Positions 44,251-57,600 are shown, counted from the stretch's first letter. The stretch is 64,000 nt of DNA from Polytrichum commune (GCA_950295325.1 OX485807.1:44856440-44920439); one strand, 5' to 3'. The notes: generated from the sequence alone by a model not told the origin. Made by a program: numbers and translations.

Positions 44251-47200
44251 TTCATTGAAAATACTATTCATAATGGCATTATTCACAATATTCATACCAT
44301 TCATACCATTCATACCACCGTGAGTTTCTTCCTAATATCTAGGTTTCTCTCCATAATGGATTTCATCACTCTAGAAACAGCAAAGAACACACACTAAGTT
44401 TTTTCAACTGTATGGTAAATGAGCATGTATTCATGAATTTAGTGTCACTCAATAAAGAATTAGACCCTCACTAATTTTTAGATTGGACAAATTAGTGCAT
44501 GTTTTAGGAATTGGTAACATATGCACTAGTTGGGATAATCAGTGTAGTAGGAAACATGGTTCTTGAATGCACATCCATTTTGAGATGGGGGGTCATTAGA
44601 ACACAATATGATGGACAAGAGCCTAGTCCAATCTACATAATTCATAGATTTCACCGCAGTTCTTACTAATGTAGGGCTACAAAAACAAAGGTCTTACTCA
44701 ATTTCAAGGGGATTAGAGATCCAAGACCTTGTCCATGCTAGAGGGAGTATGCCAGGTTGGCATGAGCAATTCAGAATCCAACGTGAATCTTGAATTTCAC
44801 TCCTCCATTATAAAACTACACCTAGATATTAATAAATGTTTTAAGTAGTTGAGCATAATTCTTATAATATATTACATTACTTTTTGTTGAGTCATGTTTG
44901 TAATCAAGAGAGGAATTCAATACATCTGGGCATGGAACTTTTGACACCATATGATTAGAGCATAAATAACAAAATGTTGATTATAGGTGTGTTCAAAACT
45001 AACCCTACACTTCATCATGTTCAAACTATGTTCAATTTAGGAAATAATCTTTGGAGGTCGATTTTCAAAAATGATCACATTACCTATTTTGAATTGCACA
45101 CTCTCGAGATAAATCAATTCCATCTTGAGCAGGGGGCCGCCTTGAGGCTACATGGCAGAGAGCCAACAAGAGTGTCCGGATGGAAGTAAAATTTGAAGAA
45201 CCTGTGTTTTCTAGTCCCTTCCATAGTATGAACACCTTCACTTGGAATCATGGTAATTTATGTTACATAACATTACTCTGTTGATGAGCTATGGTCATGT
45301 GCCCCGTAGTAGATTTGAGAATAAAACCTTCGGATACTGGAATCACAAGACTGAATCTGAAGTGAAGGCGGAGTAATGTTATGCACACAAAAGATTCGCC
45401 AAACATTGGCCTGCATTCTAGTGATGATCTAGACGTGCGCCACCCGTCGGAGAAGGGAGATGAGGTTTGTACAAAGTTCATGTTGCACCCAACCTTAATA
45501 ATTTCAAGACTCGCAGGGCATGGGTTCATGATTCCTCGTCCACTCCAGCCGTTCCCAAACACGCAGCTGGAATCTCTGGAGTCACTAAACATTTCTGAAA
45601 GCGAGTGGTTCTCAGTTCGATGTGCACTACTCATCAAGCAAGGAAACACCGCATAAGCAGCCCTGACAGGCTGGGAGGAGAAATTTTCGATACTCGAATT
45701 TTAAGACAGCGCTACAATACTCGAACCAAACGCAAGAAAAACAAACGCAAGAGTGAGTGACAAACGCAAACATGTTGACACGAACCTGCTGGATGCCAAT
45801 GAATATGAATACATTACCATGATGAGGAGAAGCTGGGGGATGATGGAGATTAAAATTAGTGAAACCGTAGTTCGTCTGAATATTTTATTAAATAAAAAAC
45901 TATTCCAACTTCGGAGCCAACAAAACAGAGGATCTTGTATCTTGAGAGTCCCCTTTCTTCTTGGACACTGTTTGTAAGTTCATTACCTGAAGAGAAGGCA
46001 AACGAGGACAAGAAACCGTTCGCTCTCTTGTTTGATGATTCTCCAATCGAATGGCATGCAACCTACTTTTCACCACGCAGCTGGGACAACACCAAACCAC
46101 AAAAAAGGAAATGAACAATGAAGATAGGTTGAGAGGATTGCACCTACATTCAGTGTTCTGCAAATCCTGCTACATACAAGGCCGACGAATTTGTTCGATG
46201 GTTGCTGCTGGACTCAAACTAACCACTTAACTTACAACCACCTAATCCAGAGCAAATGTCCAATGCCCACAAGAATATTAGAATTGGTACGGTGAATAAG
46301 AATATAGAGAATATAGTTTTTCGATGCGCAAATAAAAATAGATTATAATTCCGATGCGCGAGGCACCGGAATGGGAAGGAAATCGGTTGGAGCTCAGGTG
46401 ACCCTGCTAACACCGCTCCTTCTAAAACCATAAACCCATTCCCCACCTTTCAAGAGTTGTAAGTTACACAGACCGATTCATCCCGAGTGACTATGACGGA
46501 CACAGGAAAGCAGCTATCACTTTCTATCTCTACCTCGACACTCCTGAGATGAATCATGTGCATCTAGTGAGGGGATCCGCCTCGTTGGCGGAGAGCCAGC
46601 ACTTCAGAGTGCCCGGAAGAAATTAAATTATGAAGAACCTCCGTTTTCGAGCTCCTTCCAGTCAAGTACACCGCCTTTATTGGGAAACATTGTCATTATG
46701 TAGCAACAAAAAAATCAGCAAACAATCGCCTGCATCCTCGTGATGTTCTACTAATGCACAACTTTGTGCTGGAAAAACGTGAATCAAGCCAAGAAAACAG
46801 AGGATCCTCCAATTTCTCGAGTTGGCTCAAACACGCCATGCCAAACACTACTTGTAAATTCATTCCCTGAAGACGACACTGAAAACGAATACAAGAAATC
46901 GCTCACTCTCTCGTTTGATTATTCTTCACCCTGGTGAACGTAATTCCTAACACACAGCTGAAAGAAAACACCAGAAACAAAATACCGAAACAAATTAAGA
47001 CCACACCGGAAGCAAAAGGCGTGCAACACCAGAAATTAACACACCATTGGGCAAGGAAGATAGTTTCAAAGGATCGCACCTGGAATTACAGTTGCACTAT
47101 CCCGGCTAGCTCAGCGTCTGCTTGATCGTTTGAATTGTGCTGCAAATCCTGCTCATACAAGGCCGACGAATTCGCCCGGTGGTAGCTGCTGGGCTCAAAC

Positions 47201-47640
47201 TAACCACTTAACTTACAACCACCTAATCCAGAGCGAATGTCCAATGCTCACAAGAATATTAGAATTGGTACGGTGAATAAGAATATAGTTTTTCGATGCG
47301 CAAATTAAAACCACAGCGGAAACAAATTAAGACCACACCGGAAGCAAAAGGCATGCAACACCAGAAATTAACACACCATTGAGCAAGGAAGATAGTTTCA
47401 AACGATCGCACCTGGAATCAGAGTGGCACTATCCCAGCTCAGCGTCTGCTTGATCGTTTGATGAATTGTGCTTCCGTTTGTGCTTCCTTCAAAGTGACTC
47501 CTCCAACTTGCTCAGCGTATGAGGCAATGAGACTTGCGAGAGTAGAGGACGCAACCTTCGCTACAATCTAATAATGCATCACACATGAATTCGCTACTTC
47601 ATCAGCAGAAGTAGTTGGTGTCCACCGAGTCTATGGCCGG
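44251..47640. repeat. Segmental duplication B, after the giant insertion
   Basis: Collinear with 11,600-14,330, interrupted by a B-only block at 45,137-45,656 (short CCGC at both edges, single CCGC in A, so a deletion in A is likely) and by extra copies of the gene-like family at 46.5-46.9 and 47.3-47.6 kb. Several plus-strand and minus-strand open frames below 130 codons occur; none is preserved between A and B except as fragments. The fold-back element of A is absent, leaving one CCCCAC at about 46,438. Confidence 0.75.
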
Positions 47641-47910
47641 TGATCGTCTTTAAGGGCCCCCATAGCTGCCCGCCCTGCTCCGCTTCTGGCTTCCAACTTT
47701 GTCTGAACATGGTCAACTTATTCCAACTTCCAACTTCCAACTTCCAACATCCAACTTCCAAATATGTCTGTACATAATTATTAATTCAGCCGATTATCCA
47801 TCGTTCCAGGGACCCGCAACGGCCCAGATTTATCGTCCACGAGTCCTTACATAAAAGGGCTTTCCCAGTTCCTTTCGGATACTTGTTGCCAACTTCTAGT
47901 GGTGCTTTTA

Positions 47911-48201
47911 GGATCTGCCTAAAAACCCCCATCGAGCGTGGCTCGGAGGCTAGGTTCGGGAGGGGGTGGCAGGGTTGGGGTAAAACTTGCCCCCTATTTT
48001 TTTAATTGGGTGGGGCCTTACTTAATCTCATAGGGGGCTTCCTAGAGTAATTTGGGGCCGCAGAACCCAAATTTAGCAAAACAAAAACCAAAAAAATTCC
48101 CCAAGGGGCCAAAACGGGAAGGGCCAGAAAAATGAACCCCACCGAACCTGGCCTCCGAGCCTGACAGCTGCAACGCTCGTCGGGGGTATTTAGGGAGCCC
48201 C
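47911..48201. mobile_element. Mutator-like MITE with 9-bp TSD
   Basis: A 291-bp element flanked by the exact 9-bp repeat GTGCTTTTA (47,902-47,910 and 48,202-48,210). Imperfect inverted ends share CCTAAAAACCCCC / CCTAAATACCCCC, GACGAGCG-like and GGCTCGGAGGC blocks over about 50 bp. Length and 9-bp duplication fit a non-autonomous Mutator-like element. No coding capacity. Confidence 0.85.
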
Positions 48202-48503
48202 GTGCTTTTATTCATGTGACATATAGTCTATAGATTCCTCTCAAATGATCAGTAATTCTCCTGAAGTATAGACTAGGACTAACGCACTCCCACTCACTTG
48301 AAACTGGGGTTGACACATGTCAAATGTTTGTATATTATCATCGGTCTATCGTCGATAATGGCTGCGGCAATAAATTTATTGGCTCTGTCTGTAGGACGGA
48401 GACTATGCATCAACTTCTTTGTTTTAAGAGCACTTTGTGTTCACACTTGGACGTTACTTGTTCTTGTTATATTTGGTCCACTTTATTTAATGTGGATGTT
48501 AAC

Positions 48504-48592
48504 TATATATATATATATATATATCTTTGTGTGTGTGTGTATATATATATATATGTGTATATGTATATGTATATATGTATATATATATAACA
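48504..48592. repeat. TA/GT microsatellite
   Basis: A mixed run of TA, GT and TATG repeats. Short open frames rich in Tyr-Ile or Cys-Val here come from the repeat. Confidence 0.95.
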
Positions 48593-48899
48593 CTATAATT
48601 GCTCCCTAAAATGCATTGAAAGAAATATACTTAACTATAGTTATTTCGGTAGTTCTTGATTATTTATTCTAAAAATTTCGGGTGATAAATCAGTAGCTTT
48701 AATCCTTGACTTCCATTGGAGGAGAAGGTGCACAAAATCCAAGAAAGGTTTGGTATAGTAAATAACCATGGATTGGCATGAGCAAAGTGGACAACTATAA
48801 TTGTAAGCTTTCATAGTAAAGGACAGAGCCTCATGGTTCTACCGTTTTCTTGTTGTATAATAGACAAACCCGACAAACATCCCATTCCGACTGACATCC

Positions 48900-49930
48900 C
48901 ATTTTCATAGCTTAGGACAACATATTTTCGTGCAACATAATATCAATTTTTGATCAATGGTGACATGTCACGATTGAAATCTAACTTAGCCAAATATTGG
49001 TGGCTAAGTTGGCAATTAGGTTTACATTGCAAGCATACTTAAGTGCTACGATTAACGATTACATGAATCAAGCATTCTTAGTGTTGTGATTGATTGGTGC
49101 TCAACAAGAGGGTAGCTTATATCATGTGGACAGGTCGAATCCACCTAGAAACTTTAAAGAATTTTTTTTATTGCAGAAAGAATTAAGAAAGAATTATGAA
49201 ATATTGCTTCTTATTTCTATTTCCTTTCATGAAGATTTTTACTTAAACGGCAAATATGGTAGGAATACCGTAGGATTGCATGGTCACGGACTCTCAAGTC
49301 TCTTGAGATTGCCCTTTATGTTGCCTATGATGATATTTTGAAGAAGTTTAACAAGATTTGGTGGGGTAAAGGTGTTATTGCCATTGGGAGTAATTTAGTG
49401 GTTACTTGGAAAGTTAGACCCAAAATGGGTATTATTACTTGATGCCCCATGGGCCCCTAAGGGGTTTTTCCTTGGTGGTTGTTATGGTCACCTCTTGCAA
49501 TTGAATTGGTTTTCAATATGTACCAAATCTTTATTTCTAAACCCACATATATGCTAAGTTGCTTAACCAGTTTTGAATGGGTGGGCTATCTTATTTAGGG
49601 CCACTTAAAATTATACCTTGAGGGCCCTTCCCGAGGGCTGCACCTTTCATAACATGTATGAGTATGCGTGAGTGCACAATAGGGGTATTTATTTGAACTT
49701 TGTTGTACTACGTATACATATGCTTCACAAATCGTAACTCATAGTTGTGTACATGTATGAAGGACCTCTAGACTGTATGGGATGAGTATTTAATATGGGA
49801 TGAAACTAGGATGAATAATTTCTCATTTCCTTATCTCATCCATGCATGTATGGAAGAGGCCGTAAAACTAGGATTTTGGAAGGGGTAGCTGAGAATGAGA
49901 CCACTTCTTGTTTAGAGTTGCAAGAGGAAC
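48900..49930. repeat. Segmental duplication B, last part
   Basis: Direct copy of about 15,110-16,046 and 16,341-16,450, with the unoccupied ATGAAACT MITE site at 49,800-49,807. The match fades after about 49,925, the right end of the duplication. Confidence 0.85.
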
Positions 49931-50700
49931 GGGCCGTGCTTCTTTGTAGAGGTTGATCAAAGGGGAGGTGCATGGTTCATGCAGGTAGTTACGTGACTAC
50001 CGGCATAAATTGCAAGCATTAGGTGACTTCAAAGTTAAATCTTGTCACAAAGGCATATAGAAAAGTTTGTTGAAATTGCGAAGGTGCTCAAAAATCCTCC
50101 ATTCCTCGTTTGTTTTGTGTGTTTCACATTGCTCCTACTTCTATTTGGGTGCTCATCACATTAGCGATTTCGTGTATTTGATTGTTAAAGCGATTGTAGG
50201 TGTTTATAGATAAACTCTCCCACCAATTGAATTATTGGTTTTGTATAGAGAGCAAAATGCTTGTCTTGCCTTTGAATGAAGTTGTGGCTATCCTTAAAAC
50301 ATTAATGGTAGAGGTTAATTAACAAGTGGAATAAAATGGCTCAAGTAGCTTCTTTTTGTTCAAGATACTTTGAGTTTTGATTGATGTCAGAACTACAAGA
50401 TCCAAGCAAGGAAAGTCAAGACATTGTTAGAGAATTAGAATTAGATTCATTCATACAATCTGATGTATTAGTTAAAGACCAACAATGGTATATGATGCTT
50501 AAGGTAGAAATGGCCTTTGAGCCTTAGGGTAGATACCCTAGCCCAGGTTGTAAGACATTAGTTTGCCCCGGATATCCCGAGGGTATCAGCCCACAGGGAT
50601 TAACACTAGAAGTTGGCCCCCGGATATCCCGAGGGTATCAGACTGTGATTAGACTTAAACAAAGACTAACCCCGGTCATCCCAAGGGTATAGACCAAGCC

Positions 50701-51036
50701 ATGACCGGATATCGGCTTGAGCAGGTATGGCCAGCCTTACCGGTGAAGGTAGATGATGACAAGTGGCAGACTTATTATTTTAATTATTTTTGCTATTATA
50801 AAACCCCTCTTCTACCACTCTGGGTAGTTCTAGAGGATTACACCGATAAATTGCTTAATTACTATCTGCCTTATTATCCTCTCACAACAACAAGATCACA
50901 CCTAAAGCTAGAATTGTCAAAAATTGGTAGACCCAAAATATCAGCTTCAATTAAGATTTGGTTTGTTAGGAGGGTTTATAAGATGTGTAGAAGATTTGGT
51001 TATCGTCGGGTAAAGCATAGAGATCCAATTGACTAG
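50701..51036 (+). pseudogene. Open-frame fragment, unrecognised
   Basis: An open frame of 111 codons with an aromatic central part and a basic C-terminus (Ile-Gly-Arg-Pro-Lys-Ile-Ser, Arg-Arg-Val-Tyr-Lys-Met-Cys-Arg-Arg). The C-terminal 50 codons are repeated almost unchanged at about 52,500-52,640 without the N-terminal part. Just upstream, near 50,385, another short frame starts Met-Ser-Glu-Leu-Gln-Asp and stops. A segment at 50,560-50,700 has three variants of GGATATCCCGAGGGTATCAG. I do not recognise the protein; it is likely a gene fragment. Confidence 0.35.
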
Positions 51037-51899
51037 ATGGACCATCCATCACACATGGAGATTGGTTGATGTTGGTATCAAAAAAGGCCAACAACAAGTA
51101 GACTTACGATCATATTGATTATTTAATGAAAAACTTTTTATGATTTTACCAATCTTTTCAAACAATAATTGCATTAGCTTCTATGATACAAGTGTATTGT
51201 AGACTTAGATGCTTATGAGTTACATATGGGGAATGAAAGACTTTTCGATGATTTTTTAGTGAATGCTAGGGTTTTGCATTTTACATATGATGGCGGTTGA
51301 TTGCTATTCAAAAGTATATTTGTATACTTATGTTAATGTCTATATATTAATGAATTTTTTTAATGTGTACAGATTGTCACTTGCATTTTTTTCATTGAAA
51401 TTGTACATATATTGCTTGATTTTTTTAAATAACCAAAAACTTGTATATAGTGGTTTTTTTTAGAGTTTGTTGCGAACGCACATGATTCTTGGATTTCAAT
51501 GAAAGGTGCATCCCTTGGGGGGGCTCTTGACCCATGATATACAAATTATGTGATTGGTTCAGAAGCTACGGATAGTCCAAGTTCACTTTATACTAGACCT
51601 TGAAGGCATGAGGGACCAAAGAAGTTGAATTGATGAAAGCTCTACATGGTGCCTACATGGCAAAAAATGGACTCTACCTCAAATTATTCAAGAAAACCAA
51701 GCATTCACGGCATGTAACCAATTGGACTTAGAAACACTAGTAGGATTTTGACCAATTATGCCCAAAAACCTCCCCAGACATTAACATAAGTATGCAAACA
51801 TACTTTGGATTTTTTCATTTACAAATATATAAATACACATTTTTCCATTGATACTAAAGCAACTTTTGATATATCAGTGGCTTCAATGACTCCAAATTT

Positions 51900-52400
51900 C
51901 TCCATGTCGTCCCTAGACCTCTTGGACTGTATACTAGGTCCCTGGGTTTGCTTGCTCACATAGGGCATTGGTTTGGGTGCATCTCTAGAACCTCTAGCCT
52001 TGACGCATATGGGTTTTTTGGACTCTTCTTCTTTTTGGTCACCTTAGCGACCACATTATTAAATTTGGAAATGTTTATTGCGAGGGTTGTTAATTTCCTC
52101 ATAGTCCAGTATGGGCTAAGGGTGTAGCGTGTGAAGAGAGCCTCTAGGTTGAATGGTTTGGCTTCTGGTCATACCGAAGTACACGTAGGAGAATGAGTGT
52201 TTTCGGAAATGGAATAAAAGATTTATGTGATTATTCTTAAGTTTAAATATAGTATTGCGTATTATCCCTGGGCTTGTATGGACTCTATCTCCCGTGTCTT
52301 CATCTACATCCATTGTTATGGTTGGTTGGGAGTGGTTTCAAGCTCGTACATGAAATATCGAGCAAATTGCATGTCATCTGTCTACTTCAGTATTGCCACG
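51900..52400 (-). pseudogene. Decayed exon-1 fragment of the phosphatase-type element gene, first tandem copy
   Basis: On the minus strand this matches about 37,170-37,560 of the 16.2-kb element; preserved words include His-Ile-Asn-Leu-Leu-x-His-Phe-x-Lys-His-x-Phe-Ser-Tyr. Stops and indels break the frame. Base changes are dominated by loss of C and G relative to the GC-rich element copy, as expected of long methylated decay. Confidence 0.85.
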
Positions 52401-53499
52401 TGGAATAAAATGGGTCAAGTAGCTTCTTTTTGTTCAAGATACTTTGAATTTTGATTGATGTCAGAACTACAAGATCCAAGCAAGGAAAGTCAAGACAAGA
52501 TCACAACTAAAGCTAGAATTGTCAAAAATTGGTAGACCCACAATATCAGCTTCAATTAAGATTTGGTTTGTTAGGAGGGTTTATAAGATGTGTAGAAGAT
52601 TTGGTTATCGTCGGGTAAAGTATAGAGATCCAATTGACTAGATGGACCATCCATCACACATGGAGATTGGTTGATGTTGGTATCAAAAAAGGCCAACAAC
52701 AAGTAGACTTACGATCATATTGATTATTTAATGAAAAACTTCTTATGATTTTACCAATCTTTTCAAACAATAATTGCATTAGCTTCTATGATACAAGTGT
52801 ATTGTAGACTTAGATGCTTATGAGTTACATATGGGGAATGAAAGACTTTTCGATGATTTATTAGTGAATGCTAGGGTTTTGCATTTTACATATGATGGCG
52901 GTTGATTGCTATTCAAAAGTATATTTGTATACTTATGTTAATGTCTATATATTAATGCACATTTTGTAATGTATACAAATTATCACTTGTATTTTTTTTC
53001 ATTGAAATTGTACATATATTCCTTGAATTTTTTTAAATAACCAAAAACTTGTATACAGGGTTTTTTTTTAGAGTTTGTTGTGAACGCACATGATTCTTGG
53101 ATTTCAATGAAAGGTGCATCCCTTGGGGGGGCTCTTGACCCATGATATACAAATTATGTGATTGGTTCAGAAGCCAGAGATAGTCCAAGTTCACTTTATA
53201 CTAGACCTTGAAGGCATGAGGGACCAAAGAAGTTGAATTGATGAAAGCTCTACATGGTGCCTACATGGCAAAAAATGGACTCTACCTCAAATTATTCAAG
53301 AAAACCAAGCATTCACGGCATGTAACCAATTGGACTTAGAAACACTAGGATTTTGACCAATTATGCCCAAAAACCTCCCTAGACATCAACATAAGTATGC
53401 AAATATACTTTCGATTTTTTAACTTACAAATATATAAATACACATTTTTCCATTGATACTAAAGCAACTTTTGATATATCAGTGGCTTCAATGACTCCA

Positions 53500-54211
53500 A
53501 ATTTCTCCATGTCGTCCCCTAGACCTCTTGGATGGCGTGGACTGTATACTAGGTCCCTGGGTTTGCTTGCTCACATAGGGCATTGGTTTGGGTGCATCTC
53601 TAGAACCTCTAGCCTTGACGCAGATGGGTTTTTTGGACTCTTCTTCTTTTTGGTCACCTTAGCGACCACATTATTAAATTTGGAAATGTTTATTGCGAGG
53701 GTTGTTAATTTCCTCATAGTCCAGTATGGGCTAAGGGTGTAGCGTGTGAAGAGAGCCTCTAGGTTGAATGGTTTGGCTTTTGGTCATGCAAAATTACACG
53801 TAGGAGAATGAGTGTTTTCGGAAATGGAATAAAATATTTATGTGATTATTCTTAAGTTTTAAATATAGTATTATGTATTATCCCTGGGCTTGTATGGACT
53901 CTATCTCCCGTGTCTTCATCTACATCCATTGTTATGGTTGGTTGGGAGTGGTTTCAAGCTTGTATGTGAAACGTAGAGCAAATTGCATGTCATTTGTCTA
54001 CTTCAATATTGCCATCCAATCCCCCTTGAAGTCTTCTTTCGAAAAAAAATGTGTCGTTGCCATTTATACCATGTATGGATTTTGGTAAGGGCAAGACTAT
54101 AGGCACTGCGAACTTTTCAATTGCGCTTCTTTCTCGCCATTTGTAGAGAAACAACACAATTAAATTCATTTTTATGAACGTTAGTTCGTAAGTGACAATA
54201 CCGTGTGGCAT
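53500..54211 (-). pseudogene. Decayed exon-1 fragment of the phosphatase-type element gene, second tandem copy
   Basis: Same content as 51,900-52,400, but it extends further to the first codons of the exon: Arg-Ser-Ala-Ile-Glu-x-Phe-Ala-Val at about 54,110-54,140 corresponds to residues 5-13 of the 36,966 gene. A degraded palindrome (54,171-54,192) sits beyond it, as the palindrome at 36,915 sits before exon 1. This shows that the copy is inverted relative to the 16.2-kb element. Confidence 0.87.
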
Positions 54212-54650
54212 CCATTACTTAAGGCATTGTGGGCACGGTTGTAGTATGTGCATTATGTTGAAAATTAATGTGCATCATAAAAGTATATTCATAATGAATT
54301 GTTATAATAGATTTTAGCAGCATATTTATGAACAATTGTTCATAAATATGGAACTTTAGTGTAATAGAAGGTTCATAATTATGTGGATGGGCCAACTAGC
54401 TACTGTGTCATAGCGTTTCACCAATTTTAAAAGTAAAATATTGTAAATATTTACGAACGCGCGTTTGTGAATATGTAGCCTATGTTTTTAAAAGAAGAAG
54501 TTTATGAATGCCCGTTTGTAAATATGTAGCTTGTGTTTTTTAAGAAGAAGTTCAGAAATGCCCGTTTGTAAATGGGTTGGTGTTCATTTTCTTTATTTAC
54601 TAGTTGTTTTTCCTGCGATGCTGCACAATTTACGAACGCGCGTTCGTAAA
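54171..54650. repeat. Palindrome cluster of the older element copy
   Basis: Members start at 54,171, 54,325, 54,450, 54,501, 54,551 and 54,629. The last is perfect (centre CG). The one at 54,325 is TTTATGAACA, centre AT, TGTTCATAAA: still a perfect palindrome, but every CpG is lost symmetrically. Others show single-arm changes such as CGTTTGT. Open frames on both strands through this stretch are palindrome by-products. Confidence 0.88.
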
Positions 54651-54659
54651 TGGCTGCGT

Positions 54660-57600
54660 CTATATGTTTGTGTATAATAGTGTATATGTTTGGAGGATGG
54701 GGGAAAATTTGTTTTACAAGGAAATATGTTGTTCTCATCCAATTCACAATTACATCAATTGTTGTAATATTATGGTCATCCATGACTACCTTGTCCATTC
54801 TTGTTAGGAAGAAAAAACGTTCAATGACTCTCTCATTGGAAAATGAAATTTGGATGTATAAGTAATAAAGGCATGTTTAATTCATGCTTTGTAGTTCATA
54901 TTGTAGTGGAGGCATTCATCACATTAATTTGAAAAGTTGAGTATAAATACATGAATTTATTTTCTCACAGTCCATTAGTACCTATACAGTTGGCTTATGT
55001 GAAAACTTCTTGTATATAAGGAGTATAATTTCATAGTGAACAATGTACATCATTTAGGTATATGATGAAGAGTCCACCCCCCAAGATGTTCATACAATGT
55101 TTTGAGATATAGTGTTTTCATGAATGAAATATCATTCAAGTTTTTCAATGTCTCCTCAAATTATTATTAGCTTCATAAGGGACCCAAATTGAGATTGGGT
55201 GGTGGGGGGTGTCATTTTACTTACTAGATATGGAGGAAAATTCAATTTCCAAATGGTCGTTGATTCATTTGATTAGGTGAACTTGAACTAACATGTGTAT
55301 AGTTCCTAATAATGAGTGTGAAAATGACCCCAAATAAGTTAGTCGTTACAACACTTAATTGATTGAGAAGTGGAAGGCAAGGGCAAACAATCGTTTGTAC
55401 AATGATTAGAGAACAACCTTAGAAAAATACTTCTCAAGCTACACACATTCAAAAACATTGATCTTGAGCTTATGTGGCCTCCATAGGAGGTAATCCCAAG
55501 TGTGCATTTGAGCCATGTAGTCGGGACCATTTCTCATTTGACATGACGTGATTTTTTTCTTCTTTCTTCTTTTTTTTCTAATTTTTAAAATTTTTATCCC
55601 TATCAAGCATGGGAGAGGGATAATGTTGTTGATGAATCGAATTTCACAAAAACTTGGCTAGCATCAAATGTGCATTCTACATAAAGTAAGTTAGTGCGAC
55701 GTGGGTTATTGAGTAGTCAAAATTGTTTGTGTGTAGAAACTATTGTATTAACTACCGGACATGCACAACTTCCACAAACCCAAAACCTTACATCCCTAAA
55801 TCTATTATTCCTCCCAACCTTTAAGATATGTGGCCCTATTGTGGTCTAGGGGCATATCCAACTAGTCTACCAATGTCGGTTGGATTGGGAATTGCTTCAT
55901 CCGATTAATAGCAACTATTATGATTGTTCATGCCAATTGTCATTTCAAGTTTCACTTTGGAGTTGAAATACAACTTTGGTTTAGGTCAAAAGTGAAGTTT
56001 GAAATCCTCCTTCTTTCACCTTAATAGTGTTGAGTGCATTTTGATTACACAATCTAGATTTCAATCTTATTATAACATGCATGTCTTATTTACTTCAGTC
56101 TATTAACTACAAGCCTTGTCATATACCACTGGAATGTAGGTGTAATAATAAAGTAACTATGTAAAATAAAGGATAAAATGTCATGGAGAGAGCATTTACT
56201 AGCATTGGCAGGAGGTTTGACCATGATAGGGAATACATTGTATTTTGGAATAAGAATAAATTGCCCTCTTTGTTTTTATGCCTTTAAATATACTTTTAGC
56301 ATTGTAGAGGGAGATCTAGATGAGGTGGGATGTGACATGATGAATCAACAAGATCGTTATGACTACGCTTTCTCCAAAGTTGTTGAGGTTGAGGGAGACG
56401 TCATGCAATGGTGAAGATGCCCTAAGAAGGTAAGGATTTAAAGGATGCAATAAAAATGTGTTGGGGCATCCTAGTCTAAGACTCAAGTTAAAATGAACAC
56501 TTTTAATTATGCACCTACTTCTTGTAGGATGCAAAATACACAATTAGTGTGACTTGACCTAGGTATGGTTTGAATTCATATGCTTACTCTACCTTACACA
56601 CCATTCCTTATTTATTCAATCTTGCCACACCCGGGTTTACACTTGAATTAAAACCAAACACGTATGTATTGGTTGAATTCATATCCTTACACCTTCAATT
56701 GGCAACATTCCGGATTAATTCAATCTTTCTACACCTAGGTTTGCACTTGAATTAAGACCAAAATTATACCTAGGTATGGTTTGAATTCATTATCCTTCCT
56801 CTACCTCAAAAGCCATTTGTGAACCATCGTATTGGCTCACAATTTAGTTGTAGGTAATTCAATAGAAAAAACAAATTTAATTAGAGTAATTCGTTGGTTT
56901 ATTTTATACTTAGCCCTTTAAAATATGATTTGTAGATATAAAGTGAGAAGTCACTGAAAAACTTAGGCAAATGTGTTGGACCGCAAAGTAGAAATGAGAG
57001 TATAAAATTGATTGAGAATCTCAACTAAGTAGTAGAATTAAAGAATTTTCAACATTAGGTGGTAGAAAAATTAGAAAAAATGAGAGTTGATGGTAGAAAA
57101 ATTAGACATTTTAGATGAGAGATAATGATTCCTATCTCATCTTTTTTTAATATTTCCTTCTCTTCCTTTTTCTTCTCTTCTTCATTTATTTACTTTTTTA
57201 TTTTTCATTATCTTCTTTTACCTTTGTCATCTCTCTCATCCCTTATGGGGTTTGTCTCTTTGATGGCTCATTCTCTTGTGTGGTGTGTCTCTTGAGAAAT
57301 TGAAGGAAAATATGGGAAGCATACATGTTCATGGAGCGGGATTATAGAAAGTAGTAGGTTTAGAATATGGATAGAGGCATCTTGATATATGTCATGATAG
57401 ATGTGTGAAGAAAGCAAGAAAAATGGAATTTGAGGTAGATTTCACCAAGACAATGGAGGTGTTGACTTGGAGAGTGATTATGATTGATTGGAGGCAAGGC
57501 TTGAAGAGCCCACTGTGTAAAGAAGCATCTTGAAGTCGGCCTTCCAACAAGCCCAAGCTCATTATGAGAGGTGCAACGAAGAGGAAGTTATGGCAGATTT

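Larger units (their letters stand above)
50321..54010. repeat. Tandem duplication of about 1.6-2.1 kb
   Basis: 50,325-50,432 recurs at 52,402-52,496, and 50,893-52,396 recurs at about 52,497-54,010. The second unit lacks the 460 bp found at 50,433-50,892. The junction lies at GGAATAAAATGG, shared by both unit ends. Each unit contains a decayed piece of the phosphatase-gene first exon and a TTGGACTTAGAAACACTAG repeat also found near 8.9 and 22.0 kb. Confidence 0.85.

Noticed and set aside
48298-48609. Hydrophobic open frame ending in Tyr-Ile repeats
   Set aside because: The tail is a TA/GT microsatellite and the rest is not preserved in the homologous sequence of segment A.
56178-56414. Open frame of 78 codons in the older spacer
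   Set aside because: Not present in the homologous spacer of the younger copy, no domain, and AT-rich composition like its surroundings.
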